Shown here one piece after another: positions 34,222 to 42,970 of a stretch of DNA of 64,000 nucleotides. The translations under genes were made by a program, and so were the position numbers. Numbering within the stretch: the first letter of the stretch is position 1; every line of letters begins with the position of its first letter. The stretch spans positions 1,574,745-1,638,744 of the forward strand of contig NC_007626.1 of assembly GCF_000009985.1 (NCBI RefSeq). The letters run 5' to 3'. The stretch is from Paramagnetospirillum magneticum AMB-1. GTDB taxonomy: Bacteria > Pseudomonadota > Alphaproteobacteria > Rhodospirillales > Magnetospirillaceae. The notes under the pieces are model-generated. The model made no database searches. It was not told the origin of the DNA and worked only from the letters and a program-made list of their open reading frames with translations.

Positions 34222-35226
34222 TTGACGCTTTCGTTTCAGTCCGTCCAGATCTGGCCGCCGCCCTGGCCATTTCCGTTGCGTCCCAGCCTCGCCGCCTGGG
34301 CCGAGCCCCTGGTGCAGCCGGAGATCATGGAGGCAGCGGGGCTTGCCGCCGCCACCCTGGTCCTGCTTGCCGCCGCGTGGTGGGTCCGCCGGCTGCGCTG
34401 GCCGCTTCTGGCCGCCGCCGGCCTCTCGGCCTGGTTCGGCGCGCCCGGCCTGGGCCTGCTGCTGGTGCCGGCCTATCCCACCAGCTTTCACACCTCGCCC
34501 ACCGGCTTTACCGCCGGTTCGGTGGCCAGAGGACAGGCGGTCTATGTCCGCCACTGCCAGAGCTGCCACGGCCCGGAAGGGCGGGGCGACGGACCCGAGG
34601 CGTCCCGGCAGGCGGTGCCGCCGGCCGACCTCGCCGCCGAGCATCTGTGGGATCATCCCGACGGCGACCTGTTCTGGTGGGTCAGCCGGGGCATGGTGGC
34701 GGTCGATGGGCGTCCGGCCATGCCCGGCTTCGCCGACAAGCTGTCCGATACCGAGCGCTGGGAGGTCATCGACTTCCTGCATGCCAACGCGGCCGGGGCG
34801 GAACTGGCCCGCACCGGGCTGTGGCCGCATGGCTTCATGGCGCCCGACATGGCCGCCACCTGCGGCGATGGACGGCGTACCTCCCTGTCCCAGTTGCGCG
34901 GAGCCCCCGTCCACATCGTCGTCGAGGGGGCGGATGGGGTGGCCCAGGGCGGAACCTCGCCCACCTTGGTGATCGGCGGCGGCCGTCCGTCTGCGTCGGT
35001 CTGCGTCGTCGACGATCCGGCGGCGCGGCAGGCCCTGGCCGTCACCCTGGGGCTGAGCGCCGACGACATCACCGGTAGCCAGTTCCTGGTCAGTCCGGAA
35101 GGCTGGCTGCTGGGCCATTGGTATCAGGGCGGTGCGCCCGCCGCCGACAGCCTGGTCTTCGTCGCCGAGACCCTGCGCAATGTCTGCCTGTCCTCCCCGG
35201 CCCGCTCCCATGCCAGCCATCGCTGA
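34222..35226 (+). CDS. membrane-anchored mono-haem cytochrome c
   Basis: About 334 aa; TTG 34222 with AGGAG upstream is my choice (TTG 34174 and ATG 34327 are also open). N-terminal hydrophobic segments (about residues 35-80) are followed by a class I cytochrome c domain: 'GQAVYVRHCQSCHGPEGRGDGPEAS' gives the CxxCH haem site and 'GRPAMPGFADKLSDTERWEVIDFL' the Met ligand. The C-terminal 120 residues look like a separate thioredoxin-like or beta-rich domain. It may be a remnant of a CopD-type protein joined to cytochrome c, in line with the copper-related neighbours. Its electron partner is unknown. Confidence 0.75.
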   Translation: MTLSFQSVQIWPPPWPFPLRPSLAAWAEPLVQPEIMEAAGLAAATLVLLAAAWWVRRLRWPLLAAAGLSAWFGAPGLGLLLVPAYPTSFHTSPTGFTAGSVARGQAVYVRHCQSCHGPEGRGDGPEASRQAVPPADLAAEHLWDHPDGDLFWWVSRGMVAVDGRPAMPGFADKLSDTERWEVIDFLHANAAGAELARTGLWPHGFMAPDMAATCGDGRRTSLSQLRGAPVHIVVEGADGVAQGGTSPTLVIGGGRPSASVCVVDDPAARQALAVTLGLSADDITGSQFLVSPEGWLLGHWYQGGAPAADSLVFVAETLRNVCLSSPARSHASHR

Positions 35227-35304
35227 CGGCGCCTAACCGGGCATTGCGGTCTGGTGCTGCCCGTCATAAAAAAGGCGGGCCGCCTGTTGGCTTCGGAGCG
35301 ACGC

Positions 35305-36207
35305 ATGACCATCAATATCTGCCACGTGGGCTACAACGAACATAAGCCCATCTTCGACGATGTCATCGATTCCCTGCGCAGTGCCTTTTGCCGTCTGGGA
35401 GTTCCTCATCGTTATTCGCTGAATTACGTCGATCCCGGGGCCATCAACCTGATGATCGGGCACGTCTCCTTCATCGAGAAGCGGGAGCTTCCGCCGGGTG
35501 GGCTGAAGAACACCATCATCTTCCAGCTGGAATCCCTGACCGAAGGCTCCCTGCTCGAGAAGTGCCCGTATTACATCGAGTTGCTGCGGCAGGCGACGCA
35601 GATCTGGGACTACTCTCCGACCAATGTCGCCTTCCTGAACAGCCAGGGAATCCATACGGCGATTCACGTGCCGATCGGGCATGACCCCATCCTCGAACGG
35701 ATCGATCACGTGGAAAACCGCGACATCGACGTGCTGTTCTATGGCGCGAAGATGCCGCGGCGCACGGCCATCCTGCAATCCCTCATCAATGCCGGCTACA
35801 AGGTCGAGCATATCTTCGGCGTGTATGGCGGCAAGCGTGACGGCTATATCGCCCGCTCGAAGATCGTGATCAACATCCACCAGTTCGACAAGCAGGTGGT
35901 CGAGGAGGTGCGGCTTTCCTATCTCCTGGCCAATCGCTGCTTCGTGGTGTCGGAGGTCGCGGACCGCGACCCCTATGACGGCGGCGTGGTCTTTGTCCCC
36001 TATGACAAGCTGGTCGAGACCTGCGCCCACTACCTGAACCCGGCCAGCAAGGCCGAGCGCGATCGCCTGGCCGAACGCGGCCACCAGGCCATCCAGGCTT
36101 ATCCCTTCTGGCGTGGGGTGCGCGCAGCCCTGCTGGCCAAGGGGGGCTTTCCCCAACTGGCCCAGGAGCGGGCGGAATGGGGGCAGTACTGGACTACGCC
36201 GGCTTGA
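35305..36207 (+). CDS. glycosyltransferase-like protein (GT4-like C-terminal domain)
   Basis: 300 aa from ATG 35305 with CGGAG upstream. The N-terminal half is Rossmann-like; the C-terminal half resembles the glycos_transf_1_2 domain ('IDVLFYGAKMPRRTAILQSLINAGYKVEHIFG', 'RSKIVINIHQFDKQVVEEVRLSYLLANRCFVVSE'), which includes the E-x7-E-like donor site. It is adjacent to rmlD/rmlC, so a role in adding a deoxysugar is possible. The 3' end overlaps rmlD by 14 bp. Confidence 0.7.
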   Translation: MTINICHVGYNEHKPIFDDVIDSLRSAFCRLGVPHRYSLNYVDPGAINLMIGHVSFIEKRELPPGGLKNTIIFQLESLTEGSLLEKCPYYIELLRQATQIWDYSPTNVAFLNSQGIHTAIHVPIGHDPILERIDHVENRDIDVLFYGAKMPRRTAILQSLINAGYKVEHIFGVYGGKRDGYIARSKIVINIHQFDKQVVEEVRLSYLLANRCFVVSEVADRDPYDGGVVFVPYDKLVETCAHYLNPASKAERDRLAERGHQAIQAYPFWRGVRAALLAKGGFPQLAQERAEWGQYWTTPA

Positions 36208-37084
36208 CCGGCTCGTCCAGGATGCGCCGCAATTCGGGGATCAGCCTGTCTTGCCAATGGGGCCGCTCGGCCCCGACCAGTCGGTCGAACTTGCCGCAAT
36301 CGAGCAGGGAATTGGCCGGGCGGGCCGCCGGCAGCCCGTAAGCCGCGGCGGAAGTGGCCTCCAGCGGAACCGGGCCGATGCCCGCCCGGGTCAGCTCGGA
36401 CAGGATCAGGGCGGCGATCTCGTGCCAAGAGGCGGCGCCGCCGGCGGCGAAGTGGTAGGTTCCCCGCTCCAGGGACTGGCGCAGCATCTTGTCGGCCAGG
36501 GCCAGGACGGCCGTAGCCACGCTGTCGGAATGGGTGAGGCCGCCGATCTGGTCGTCGACCACCCGCAAGGGGCGTCCGGCCCGGATGGCGCCCACCATGG
36601 CGCGGACGAAGTCGCCCCGTTCGCCGCCGTACAGCCACGATACCCGCAAGATGGCGTGGTCGGGCTGCAGCCAGCGCACGGCCTCTTCCCCCGCCGCCTT
36701 GCTGGCGCCATAGACGGAAAGCGGCGCCATGGGGGCGTCCTCGCGGTAGGGCTCGGGCGAGCGGCCATCGAAGACGTAATCGGTGGACAGATGAATCAGC
36801 GGGATGCCCCGGGCGGCGCAGGCGCGGGCCAAATGAGCCGGCCCTTCGCCATTGATGGCCATGGCGGCTGCCGTCTCGGTCTCGGCGCGATCGACGGCGG
36901 TGAAGGCAGCGGTGTTGACCACCACGGAACAGGCGTGGAGGGTCAACAGCCGGTCCACCGCTTGCGGGTCGGTGATGTCCAATTGCTGTCGCCCCAGCGC
37001 CGTGAGGGTCGCGCCCTGCGGGAGTGCGGCCCGGGCCAGCGCGCGTCCCACTCTTCCGTCAGCCCCGGTTACGAGAATGTGCAT
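36194..37084 (-). CDS. rfbD: dTDP-4-dehydrorhamnose reductase
   Basis: 296 aa. NAD(P)-binding motif 'ILVTGADGRVGRAL' at the N-terminus, 'NTAAFTAVDRAE', 'STDYVFDG' and the catalytic 'YGASKAAGE' (YxxxK). It catalyses the last step of dTDP-L-rhamnose synthesis. It is head-to-head with the rmlC gene across a 98-bp gap; rmlA and rmlB are not in the window, so they must lie elsewhere. Confidence 0.9.
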   Translation of the reverse strand: MHILVTGADGRVGRALARAALPQGATLTALGRQQLDITDPQAVDRLLTLHACSVVVNTAAFTAVDRAETETAAAMAINGEGPAHLARACAARGIPLIHLSTDYVFDGRSPEPYREDAPMAPLSVYGASKAAGEEAVRWLQPDHAILRVSWLYGGERGDFVRAMVGAIRAGRPLRVVDDQIGGLTHSDSVATAVLALADKMLRQSLERGTYHFAAGGAASWHEIAALILSELTRAGIGPVPLEATSAAAYGLPAARPANSLLDCGKFDRLVGAERPHWQDRLIPELRRILDEPVKPA

Positions 37085-37182
37085 CAGCCGCCATATCCCC
37101 CGTCAGACCTGCCGGGAATTTCTCCGACTGGTGCCCATGTCCATATTGCGTCTATATAGACCGGGAGAAAGGAGGAGAAAAC

Positions 37183-37737
37183 ATGCTTGTGGTTGAGAGT
37201 GATTTACCGGGTGTCCTTCTGCTGCGGCCGGCCCGATTCTCCGACTCGCGTGGCTGGTTCATGGAATCCTGGAGCCATCAGGCGTTCCGGGAGGCCGGGC
37301 TGGACACCGAAGTCATCAAGGACAATGTCTCCCTGTCCTTCAAGACCGGAACGGTGCGCGGACTGCATTTTCAGCGCCCGCCCATGGCCCAGGCCAAGCT
37401 GATTTCCGTCTATAGTGGGCGCGTCCTCGATGTGGCGGTGGATTTGCGGCCGGGCTCAGCCACTTATGGCCGCCATTTGAGTGTGGAACTGTCCGCCGCC
37501 GAGGGGACCATGCTGTTCATCCCCAAGGGATTCGCCCACGGCTTTTGTACCCTCGAGGACAATACCCTGGTGGGCTACAAGGTGGACGCGCCCTATTCGC
37601 CGGAGCATGAGGGCGCCATCCACTGGCGCGACCCCGATCTGGGCATCGTCTGGCCGGTCTCCGAGGATCAGGCCGAGCTGTCGCCCAAGGATCTGGCGGC
37701 CGGTCCCTTCGCCGGGCGCGATCACACCGCCAGATAG
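37183..37737 (+). CDS. rfbC: dTDP-4-dehydrorhamnose 3,5-epimerase family protein
   Basis: 184 aa; ATG 37183 with GGAGGAG upstream (an upstream in-frame extension to 37024 lacks an RBS). RmlC motifs: 'ARFSDSRGWFMESW', 'QDNVSLS'-like 'KDNVSLSFKTGTVRGLHFQ' with the catalytic His, 'GRVLDVAVDLR' and 'FIPKGFAHGFCTL'. It epimerises dTDP-4-keto-6-deoxyglucose in rhamnose synthesis. It converges on livF with a 16-bp 3' overlap. Confidence 0.9.
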   Translation: MLVVESDLPGVLLLRPARFSDSRGWFMESWSHQAFREAGLDTEVIKDNVSLSFKTGTVRGLHFQRPPMAQAKLISVYSGRVLDVAVDLRPGSATYGRHLSVELSAAEGTMLFIPKGFAHGFCTLEDNTLVGYKVDAPYSPEHEGAIHWRDPDLGIVWPVSEDQAELSPKDLAAGPFAGRDHTAR

Positions 37738-38426
37738 GTGTTCCGGACCTCCTCGTCGGCCGACAGCTCGGCCATGGTGCCGTCAAAGCAGATGCGGCCC
37801 TTCTCGATGATATAGGCGCGGTCCGAGATCATCTTGGCGAAGTGCAGGTTCTGTTCGGAGATCAGCACCGCGAGGCCTTCGTTCTTCATGGCCAGGATGG
37901 CGTTGGCCATGTCCTCGACGATCTTGGGGGCGAGGCCTTCCGAGGGCTCGTCCAGCATGATCAGCGAGGGATTGCCCATCAGCGAGCGGGCGATGGTCAG
38001 CATCTGCTGCTCGCCGCCGCTCATGCGGCCGGCGCCGCGATCGCGCATGCCGGCCAGATTGGGGAACAGGTGGAACAGCCGCTCCTTGGTCCAGGTGGGG
38101 GCGCCATCCCGGGGCGGTTGGGTGCCCACGTCCAGATTCTCCTCCACCGTCAGGTCGGTGAAGATGCGGCGGTCTTCCGGCACATAGCCGAGGCCCAGGC
38201 GCACGATGTCGTGCACGGGCAGGGCGCTGATGTCGGTGCCGTTGAACACCAGTTGGCCGGTGCGCTGGGGCACCAGCCCGACCAGGCTCTTGAAGGTGGT
38301 GGACTTGCCGGCGCCGTTGCGGCCGATCAGCGCCACCACTTCGCCGGCTCCGGCCTTCAGCCCCACGTCGAACAGGATCTGGGCGCGGCCGTAAAAGGCG
38401 TTGAGGTTATGGGCTTCCAGTTTCAT
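37722..38426 (-). CDS. livF: branched-chain/LIV-type ABC transporter ATPase
   Basis: 234 aa: Walker A 'GRNGAGKST', signature 'MSGGEQQ', Walker B 'LIMLDEPSEGL', the short LivF form. Its ATG overlaps the LivG-like stop (ATGA). Last gene of a ten-gene leftward run that starts with the molybdenum hydroxylase. The transporter therefore probably imports the island's aromatic acid rather than branched-chain amino acids. Confidence 0.92.
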   Translation of the reverse strand: MKLEAHNLNAFYGRAQILFDVGLKAGAGEVVALIGRNGAGKSTTFKSLVGLVPQRTGQLVFNGTDISALPVHDIVRLGLGYVPEDRRIFTDLTVEENLDVGTQPPRDGAPTWTKERLFHLFPNLAGMRDRGAGRMSGGEQQMLTIARSLMGNPSLIMLDEPSEGLAPKIVEDMANAILAMKNEGLAVLISEQNLHFAKMISDRAYIIEKGRICFDGTMAELSADEEVRNTYLAV

Positions 38427-39208
38427 GCCGCACCTTTGTGCTTGGAATCGTCATAGACCGCGCCGGTACCCAGATAGGTGGCCTGCACCTCGGGATTGGC
38501 GCGCACCTCTTGCGGCTTGCCCTCGGCCACCACATGGCCGCGGCTCAGGACCATGATGCGGTTGGCGTGGGTGAAGACCACGTCCATGTCGTGCTCGGTG
38601 AACAGGACGCTGATGCCGCGCTCCCTGACGATGTCGGCGGTCAGCTGCATCAGCTCGATGCGTTCCTTGGGCGCCATGCCGGCGGTGGGTTCGTCCATGA
38701 GCAGCAGCTTGGGCGCGTTGGCCAGGGCCACGGCCAGTTCCACCCGCTTCAGGTCGCCATAGGCCAGCACGCTGCACGGCCGCGACGCCTGGGCCTCCAT
38801 GCCCACCAGTTCCAGGAGCTGGAAGGCCTCGTCCTGATAGAGGCCGCCGGCGAAGGGCCACAGGGCGCGCAGCCGGTTGTGGAACGAGATCAGTGCCATC
38901 TGGACGTTCTCCAGCACGGTCATGGAGCCGAAGGTGGCGGTGATCTGGAAGGTGCGTCCCACCCCCAGGCGCCAGATCTCGCGGGGCTTCTTGCCCACCA
39001 GTTCCTCGCCGAACAGCTTGATGCTGCCGGCGGTGGGTGGAAACTGGCCGTTCAGCATGTTGAAGCAGGTGCTTTTCCCCGCGCCGTTGGGACCGATCAG
39101 GGCCAGGATCTCGCCCGGCGCCAGATCGAAATCCACGTTGGTCACGGCGGCGACACCGCCATAATTCTTGGACAGTCCGCGGACGGACAGGGTCTGGTTC
39201 TGGCTCAT
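38423..39208 (-). CDS. livG: branched-chain/LIV-type ABC transporter ATPase
   Basis: 261 aa from ATG 39208 (MSQNQTLSVRGLSKNYGG). Walker A 'GPNGAGKST', 'VGRTFQITATF', Walker B 'LLLMDEPTAGMAP', the LivG type with its longer insert. The stop overlaps livF and the start overlaps the permease stop by 4 bp, so livHM-G-F are translationally chained. Confidence 0.92.
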   Translation of the reverse strand: MSQNQTLSVRGLSKNYGGVAAVTNVDFDLAPGEILALIGPNGAGKSTCFNMLNGQFPPTAGSIKLFGEELVGKKPREIWRLGVGRTFQITATFGSMTVLENVQMALISFHNRLRALWPFAGGLYQDEAFQLLELVGMEAQASRPCSVLAYGDLKRVELAVALANAPKLLLMDEPTAGMAPKERIELMQLTADIVRERGISVLFTEHDMDVVFTHANRIMVLSRGHVVAEGKPQEVRANPEVQATYLGTGAVYDDSKHKGAA

Positions 39209-41061
39209 GCCGCGTCCTCCTTGGGCTCGGAGCGTGTCAGTCGGCCCTGGACGAAGCCGGAGATGCCCTGGGGGAAGGCCACCACCAGCACGATGATGAT
39301 CACGCCCAAGGCCGTCCGCCACTGGTCGGTATAGCTGCTGATGGTCACGTGCAGGGTCTTGTAGACCAGGGCGCCGACCACGGGACCGGTCAGGGTCTGG
39401 ACACCGCCCAGCAGCACCATCACCAGCCCGTCCACCGAGGTGGCGATGGAGATGGTGTCGGGGAACACGCTGCCCTTGAGGAAGGCGTAGAGCGACCCGG
39501 CGATGCCGGCGAAGAACCCGGCCAGGGCAAATCCCGCCCAGCGGTGGGACGACAGATTGATGCCGATGGAATCGGCCCGCAATGCGGAGTCGCGGCAGGC
39601 TCGCAGCGTATAGCCGAAGGGGGCGAAGGTGATGCGGCGCACCGCCAGGATGCCGCCGCCGCACAGGGCCAGGGTCAGGTAATAGAAGGCCACCGGATTG
39701 GCCGCCCAAGGCGCGGGCCAGATGCCGATCAGGCCGTTGTCGCCGCCGGTGAAGCTGGACCACTGGAACACCACCGCATAGGCGATCTGGGCGAAGGCCA
39801 GGGTCAGCATGGCGAGATAGGCGCCGGCCAGCCGGACGCAGAACCAGCCGAACACCAATGCGGCGGCGGCGGCCAGCAGCGGGCCGGTGACCAGGGCGGC
39901 CAGCATGGGAATGCCGAAATACTTGACCATCAGGGCGGCGCCATAGCTGCCCAGGCCGAAATAGGCGGCGTGGCCGAACGACACCATGCCGCCGGTTCCC
40001 ATCATGAAGTGCAGCGAGGCGGCGAACAGGGCGAAGATCAGCACTTCGGACGCCACCGAAAGCCCGTAGCTGCCCCCCACCATGGGCAGGGCCAGCAGCA
40101 CCACCAGACCGGCGAAGGCGACGTTGCGGCCCCGCTGGGTCAACGGCCGGATGGGGCGCTCCACTCCGCCGCCGCCGCGCATGACCATCTCGGGCTTGCC
40201 CAGCAGGCCCCAGGGCCGGACCACCAGGATCACCGCCATCACCAGGAAGGTCAGCACCAGGGTCAGTTGCGGGAAGATCAGGATGCCGAAGGCGTTCAAC
40301 TCGCCGATGATCACCGCCGCCAGGAAGGCGCCCAGCACGCTGCCCAGTCCGCCGATCACCACGATGACGAAGGCCTCGGTGATGATCTGCAGGTCCATGA
40401 CGTGGTTGACGGCCTCGCGCGGCAACTGCACCGCCCCGCCCAGACCGGCCAGGAAGGCGCCCAGGGTGAAGACCGAGGTGAACAGCCAGGCCTGATTGAC
40501 TCCCAGCGCCGCGACCATCTCGCGGTCCTGTGTGGCGGCGCGGATCAGGGTGCCCCAGCGGGTGCGGTGGAACAACAGCCACAGCAGCCCGAGAACCACC
40601 GGCCCCAGGATGATCAGCACGAAATCGTATTGGGGAAAGGACTGGCCGAAGATGTCGATGGCGCCCTTGAGACCGGGGGCGCGCGGCCCCAGCAGGTCCT
40701 CCGGCCCCCACAGCACCAGCACCAGATCCTGGACGATCAGCACCAGCCCGAAGGTGGCCAGCAATTGCAGCAGTTCCGGCGCCTGGTAGATGCGGCGCAG
40801 CAGGACCATCTCCACCACGGCGCCCACCAGGGCGACGGCCGCCGCCGCCAGCACGATGGCGCCCCAGAAGCCGAAGACGGTGCCACCGCTGAGCTTCTGC
40901 ACCAGGGTGAAGGCCATATAGGCGCCCAGCATGTAGAACGAGCCGTGGGCGAAGTTCACGATGCGGCTGACGCCGAAGATGATGGACAGGCCCGAGGCCA
41001 CCAGGAACAGGGACGACGCCGAGGCAAGCCCATTGAGGAATTGAATGAAGAAGAAGCTCAC
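39205..41061 (-). CDS. fused LivH-LivM permease of a LIV-type ABC transporter
   Basis: 618 aa from GTG 41061 with AGGAGAG upstream. The first half is LivH-like ('GLSIIFGVSRIVNFAHGSFYMLGAY') and the second half LivM-like ('GTGGMVSFGHAAYFGLGSYGAALM', 'ACRDSALRADSIGIN', the EAA-type loop), joined by a linker near residue 295-320. LivH and LivM are usually two genes; fusions are known in this transporter family. About 16-18 transmembrane segments in all. Confidence 0.92.
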   Translation of the reverse strand: MSFFFIQFLNGLASASSLFLVASGLSIIFGVSRIVNFAHGSFYMLGAYMAFTLVQKLSGGTVFGFWGAIVLAAAAVALVGAVVEMVLLRRIYQAPELLQLLATFGLVLIVQDLVLVLWGPEDLLGPRAPGLKGAIDIFGQSFPQYDFVLIILGPVVLGLLWLLFHRTRWGTLIRAATQDREMVAALGVNQAWLFTSVFTLGAFLAGLGGAVQLPREAVNHVMDLQIITEAFVIVVIGGLGSVLGAFLAAVIIGELNAFGILIFPQLTLVLTFLVMAVILVVRPWGLLGKPEMVMRGGGGVERPIRPLTQRGRNVAFAGLVVLLALPMVGGSYGLSVASEVLIFALFAASLHFMMGTGGMVSFGHAAYFGLGSYGAALMVKYFGIPMLAALVTGPLLAAAAALVFGWFCVRLAGAYLAMLTLAFAQIAYAVVFQWSSFTGGDNGLIGIWPAPWAANPVAFYYLTLALCGGGILAVRRITFAPFGYTLRACRDSALRADSIGINLSSHRWAGFALAGFFAGIAGSLYAFLKGSVFPDTISIATSVDGLVMVLLGGVQTLTGPVVGALVYKTLHVTISSYTDQWRTALGVIIIVLVVAFPQGISGFVQGRLTRSEPKEDAA

Positions 41062-41101
41062 TGGGCGCTCTCCTGTCGGCCGGAGGTCGGGGGAGGAAAG
41101 G

Positions 41102-41129
41102 GGGCGGCGGGCCTTGTCACCCGCCGCCC
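41102..41129 (-). terminator. strong hairpin between livK and the permease genes
   Basis: A perfect 10-bp GC stem (GGGCGGCGGG / CCCGCCGCCC) with an 8-nt loop in the 78-bp gap between the binding-protein gene and the permease gene. This is the classic position for partial termination or mRNA-end protection, giving more binding protein than permease. Confidence 0.7.
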
Positions 41130-41139
41130 GGCGTCAGGC

Positions 41140-42348
41140 TCAGTTCTTGGGACGCGCCTTGGCCACCTCGGCCAGGGCCGGCAGGTAATCGGCGCCGTTG
41201 GCATAGTGCCAATCGACCATCATGCCCTTGCCGTCCTTCATGGCGGTCTTGCCGATATAGCCGCCCATGGTGGACTGGTGATCCTCGGCCCGGAAAGTGA
41301 TGGGGCCCAGCGGGCTGTCGATCTTCAGGCCCTCGCCGGCGGCGATCAGCTTGTCGGTATCGACCGAGCCGGCCTTGCGGATCATCTCGGCCACCGCCTT
41401 CATGGTGTTGTAGCCGACCACCGAGCCCAGGCGCGGATAATCGTTGAACTTGGCCTTGTAGGCCTTGAGGAAGGCTTCATGTTCGGGGGTCTTGATCTGC
41501 TCCCAGGGATAGCCCGAGACGATCCAGCCCGACGGCGTCTCGTCGCCCAGCGGGTCCAGGTATTCCGGCTCGCCGGTCAGCAGGCTGACCACCGAACGGT
41601 TCTTGAACAGGCCGCGGGTGTTGCCCTCGCGGATGAACTTGGTGAGATCGGCGCCGAAGGTGACGTTGAAGATGGCTTCCGGCTCGGCGCGGGCCAGGGC
41701 CTGGACCGTGGCGCCGCCGTCGATCTTGCCCATGGCGGGCCATTGCTCGTCCACCCACTTGATGTCGGGACGCTTGGCGCTCATCAGCTCCTTGAACACC
41801 TTTACGGCCACCTGGCCGTATTCGTAATTGGGCGCCACCGTGGCCCAGGTCTTGGCCGGCAGCTTGGCGGCCTGATCCACCAGCATGGCGGCCTGCATGT
41901 AGGTGCCGGGGCGCAGGCGGAAGGTGTAGCGGTTGCCCTTTTCCATGGTCAGGGCGTCGGTCAGCGGCTCGGCGGCCACGAAGACAATCTTGCGCTGGTT
42001 GGCGAAGTCCGAGACCGCCAGGCCGATATGGGAGAAGAAGGTGCCGAACAGGACCGAGACGTTCTCGCGGCTGACCAGCTCGTTGGCGGCGGTCACCGCG
42101 TCGCCCGGCTTGCCGCCGTCATCGCGGGAAATCACTTCCAGCTTCTTGCCGTTGATGCCGCCGGCGGCATTGATTTCGTCGAGCGCCAGTTGCCAGCCGC
42201 TGCGGTAGGGCAGGGTGAAGGCGGGCAGAGAGGTGTAGGAGTTGATCTCGCCGATCTTGATGGTGTCGGCGGCCGACGCGGTGCCCATCTGGCTGCCGGC
42301 CATCAGGGCGGCCAGGGCAAAGCTCTTCAATACGGTTCTGCGATCCAT
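41140..42348 (-). CDS. livK: LIV-type ABC transporter substrate-binding protein
   Basis: 402 aa from ATG 42348 with AAGGAGGG upstream. A signal peptide (MDRRTVLKSFALAALMAGSQ...) precedes a Peripla_BP_6 domain: 'IKIGEINSYTSLPAFTLPYRSGWQLALDEINAAGGINGKKLEVISRDDGGKP' (read over adjacent segments), 'YEYGQVAVKVF' and 'GYNTMKAVAEMI'. Homologues bind amino acids, amides or aromatic acids. Its place 37 bp after the catabolic genes suggests the ligand is the pathway substrate. Confidence 0.9.
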   Translation of the reverse strand: MDRRTVLKSFALAALMAGSQMGTASAADTIKIGEINSYTSLPAFTLPYRSGWQLALDEINAAGGINGKKLEVISRDDGGKPGDAVTAANELVSRENVSVLFGTFFSHIGLAVSDFANQRKIVFVAAEPLTDALTMEKGNRYTFRLRPGTYMQAAMLVDQAAKLPAKTWATVAPNYEYGQVAVKVFKELMSAKRPDIKWVDEQWPAMGKIDGGATVQALARAEPEAIFNVTFGADLTKFIREGNTRGLFKNRSVVSLLTGEPEYLDPLGDETPSGWIVSGYPWEQIKTPEHEAFLKAYKAKFNDYPRLGSVVGYNTMKAVAEMIRKAGSVDTDKLIAAGEGLKIDSPLGPITFRAEDHQSTMGGYIGKTAMKDGKGMMVDWHYANGADYLPALAEVAKARPKN

Positions 42349-42385
42349 GAAACCCTCCTTGACGTGTGTCGACACCGGTCCTGCG

Positions 42386-42970
42386 TCAGCGCAGGCCGTC
42401 CTCACCCTTGATCTCACTCACTGTCAGGCCTCCCACGCGCGGCAGGGGGCGTCCTGAATCGGTGACCGCCACGGCGACCACGATCTCGTTGGCGCGGGGC
42501 GCATCGGGCACTCGCACTTCCATGGCGTCGAAATGGCTGCGCACGAAGGCGGCGTCCTTGTGTCCCAGCGGAATGTCGATGGGAGCGTTCATGCCGCCCC
42601 GCTTCTTGGACGACGGCACCAGGGCGGCGCCCTTCTCCACCGCCTTGCGCAGGGGCGCGCCCAGCTTGGGGTGAAGCAGGGCGGCGGCATGCTCCAGCTC
42701 GCCGTTTTCGCCCACCACGGCGGCCTTGCCGTAGCTTTCCACCTGGGCGGGGGCGATGCCCAGCGCCTCCACCGCCTTTTGCCCCAGCAGGGCGCCCAAC
42801 TCCTCGCCCATGGCGATCAGCTCGGACAGGTCCTCCTGATAGGTCCCGGCGAAGGGATTGGCGATGACCGCCACGGCGGCCGCCTTGCGGGTGGGGGGCT
42901 CGACGGGGCGGCCCATCTCGGAGCGGGTCTCCTCGACCACCACCACGATCTTGCGGATGCGGGCGCTCAT
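42386..42970 (-). CDS. AA_synth (amino acid synthesis, DUF1185-like) family protein, copy 2
   Basis: 194 aa from ATG 42970, overlapping the stop of copy 1 by 4 bp. 'IRKIVVVVEETRSEMGRPVEPPTRKAAAVAVIANPFAG' and 'SHFDAMEVRVPDAPRANEIVV' are conserved between the two copies. The biochemical role of the family is not established despite its name. Its consistent linkage to heterocycle ring-reduction genes suggests a role in the same pathway. Confidence 0.82.
   Translation of the reverse strand: MSARIRKIVVVVEETRSEMGRPVEPPTRKAAAVAVIANPFAGTYQEDLSELIAMGEELGALLGQKAVEALGIAPAQVESYGKAAVVGENGELEHAAALLHPKLGAPLRKAVEKGAALVPSSKKRGGMNAPIDIPLGHKDAAFVRSHFDAMEVRVPDAPRANEIVVAVAVTDSGRPLPRVGGLTVSEIKGEDGLR

Noticed and set aside
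39349..42411. A 1020-codon open frame on the + strand across the LIV transporter genes
   Set aside because: It is a Gln/His/Gly-rich mirror of livHM and livK with no domain or RBS. The minus-strand genes have full ABC motifs and signal peptides.
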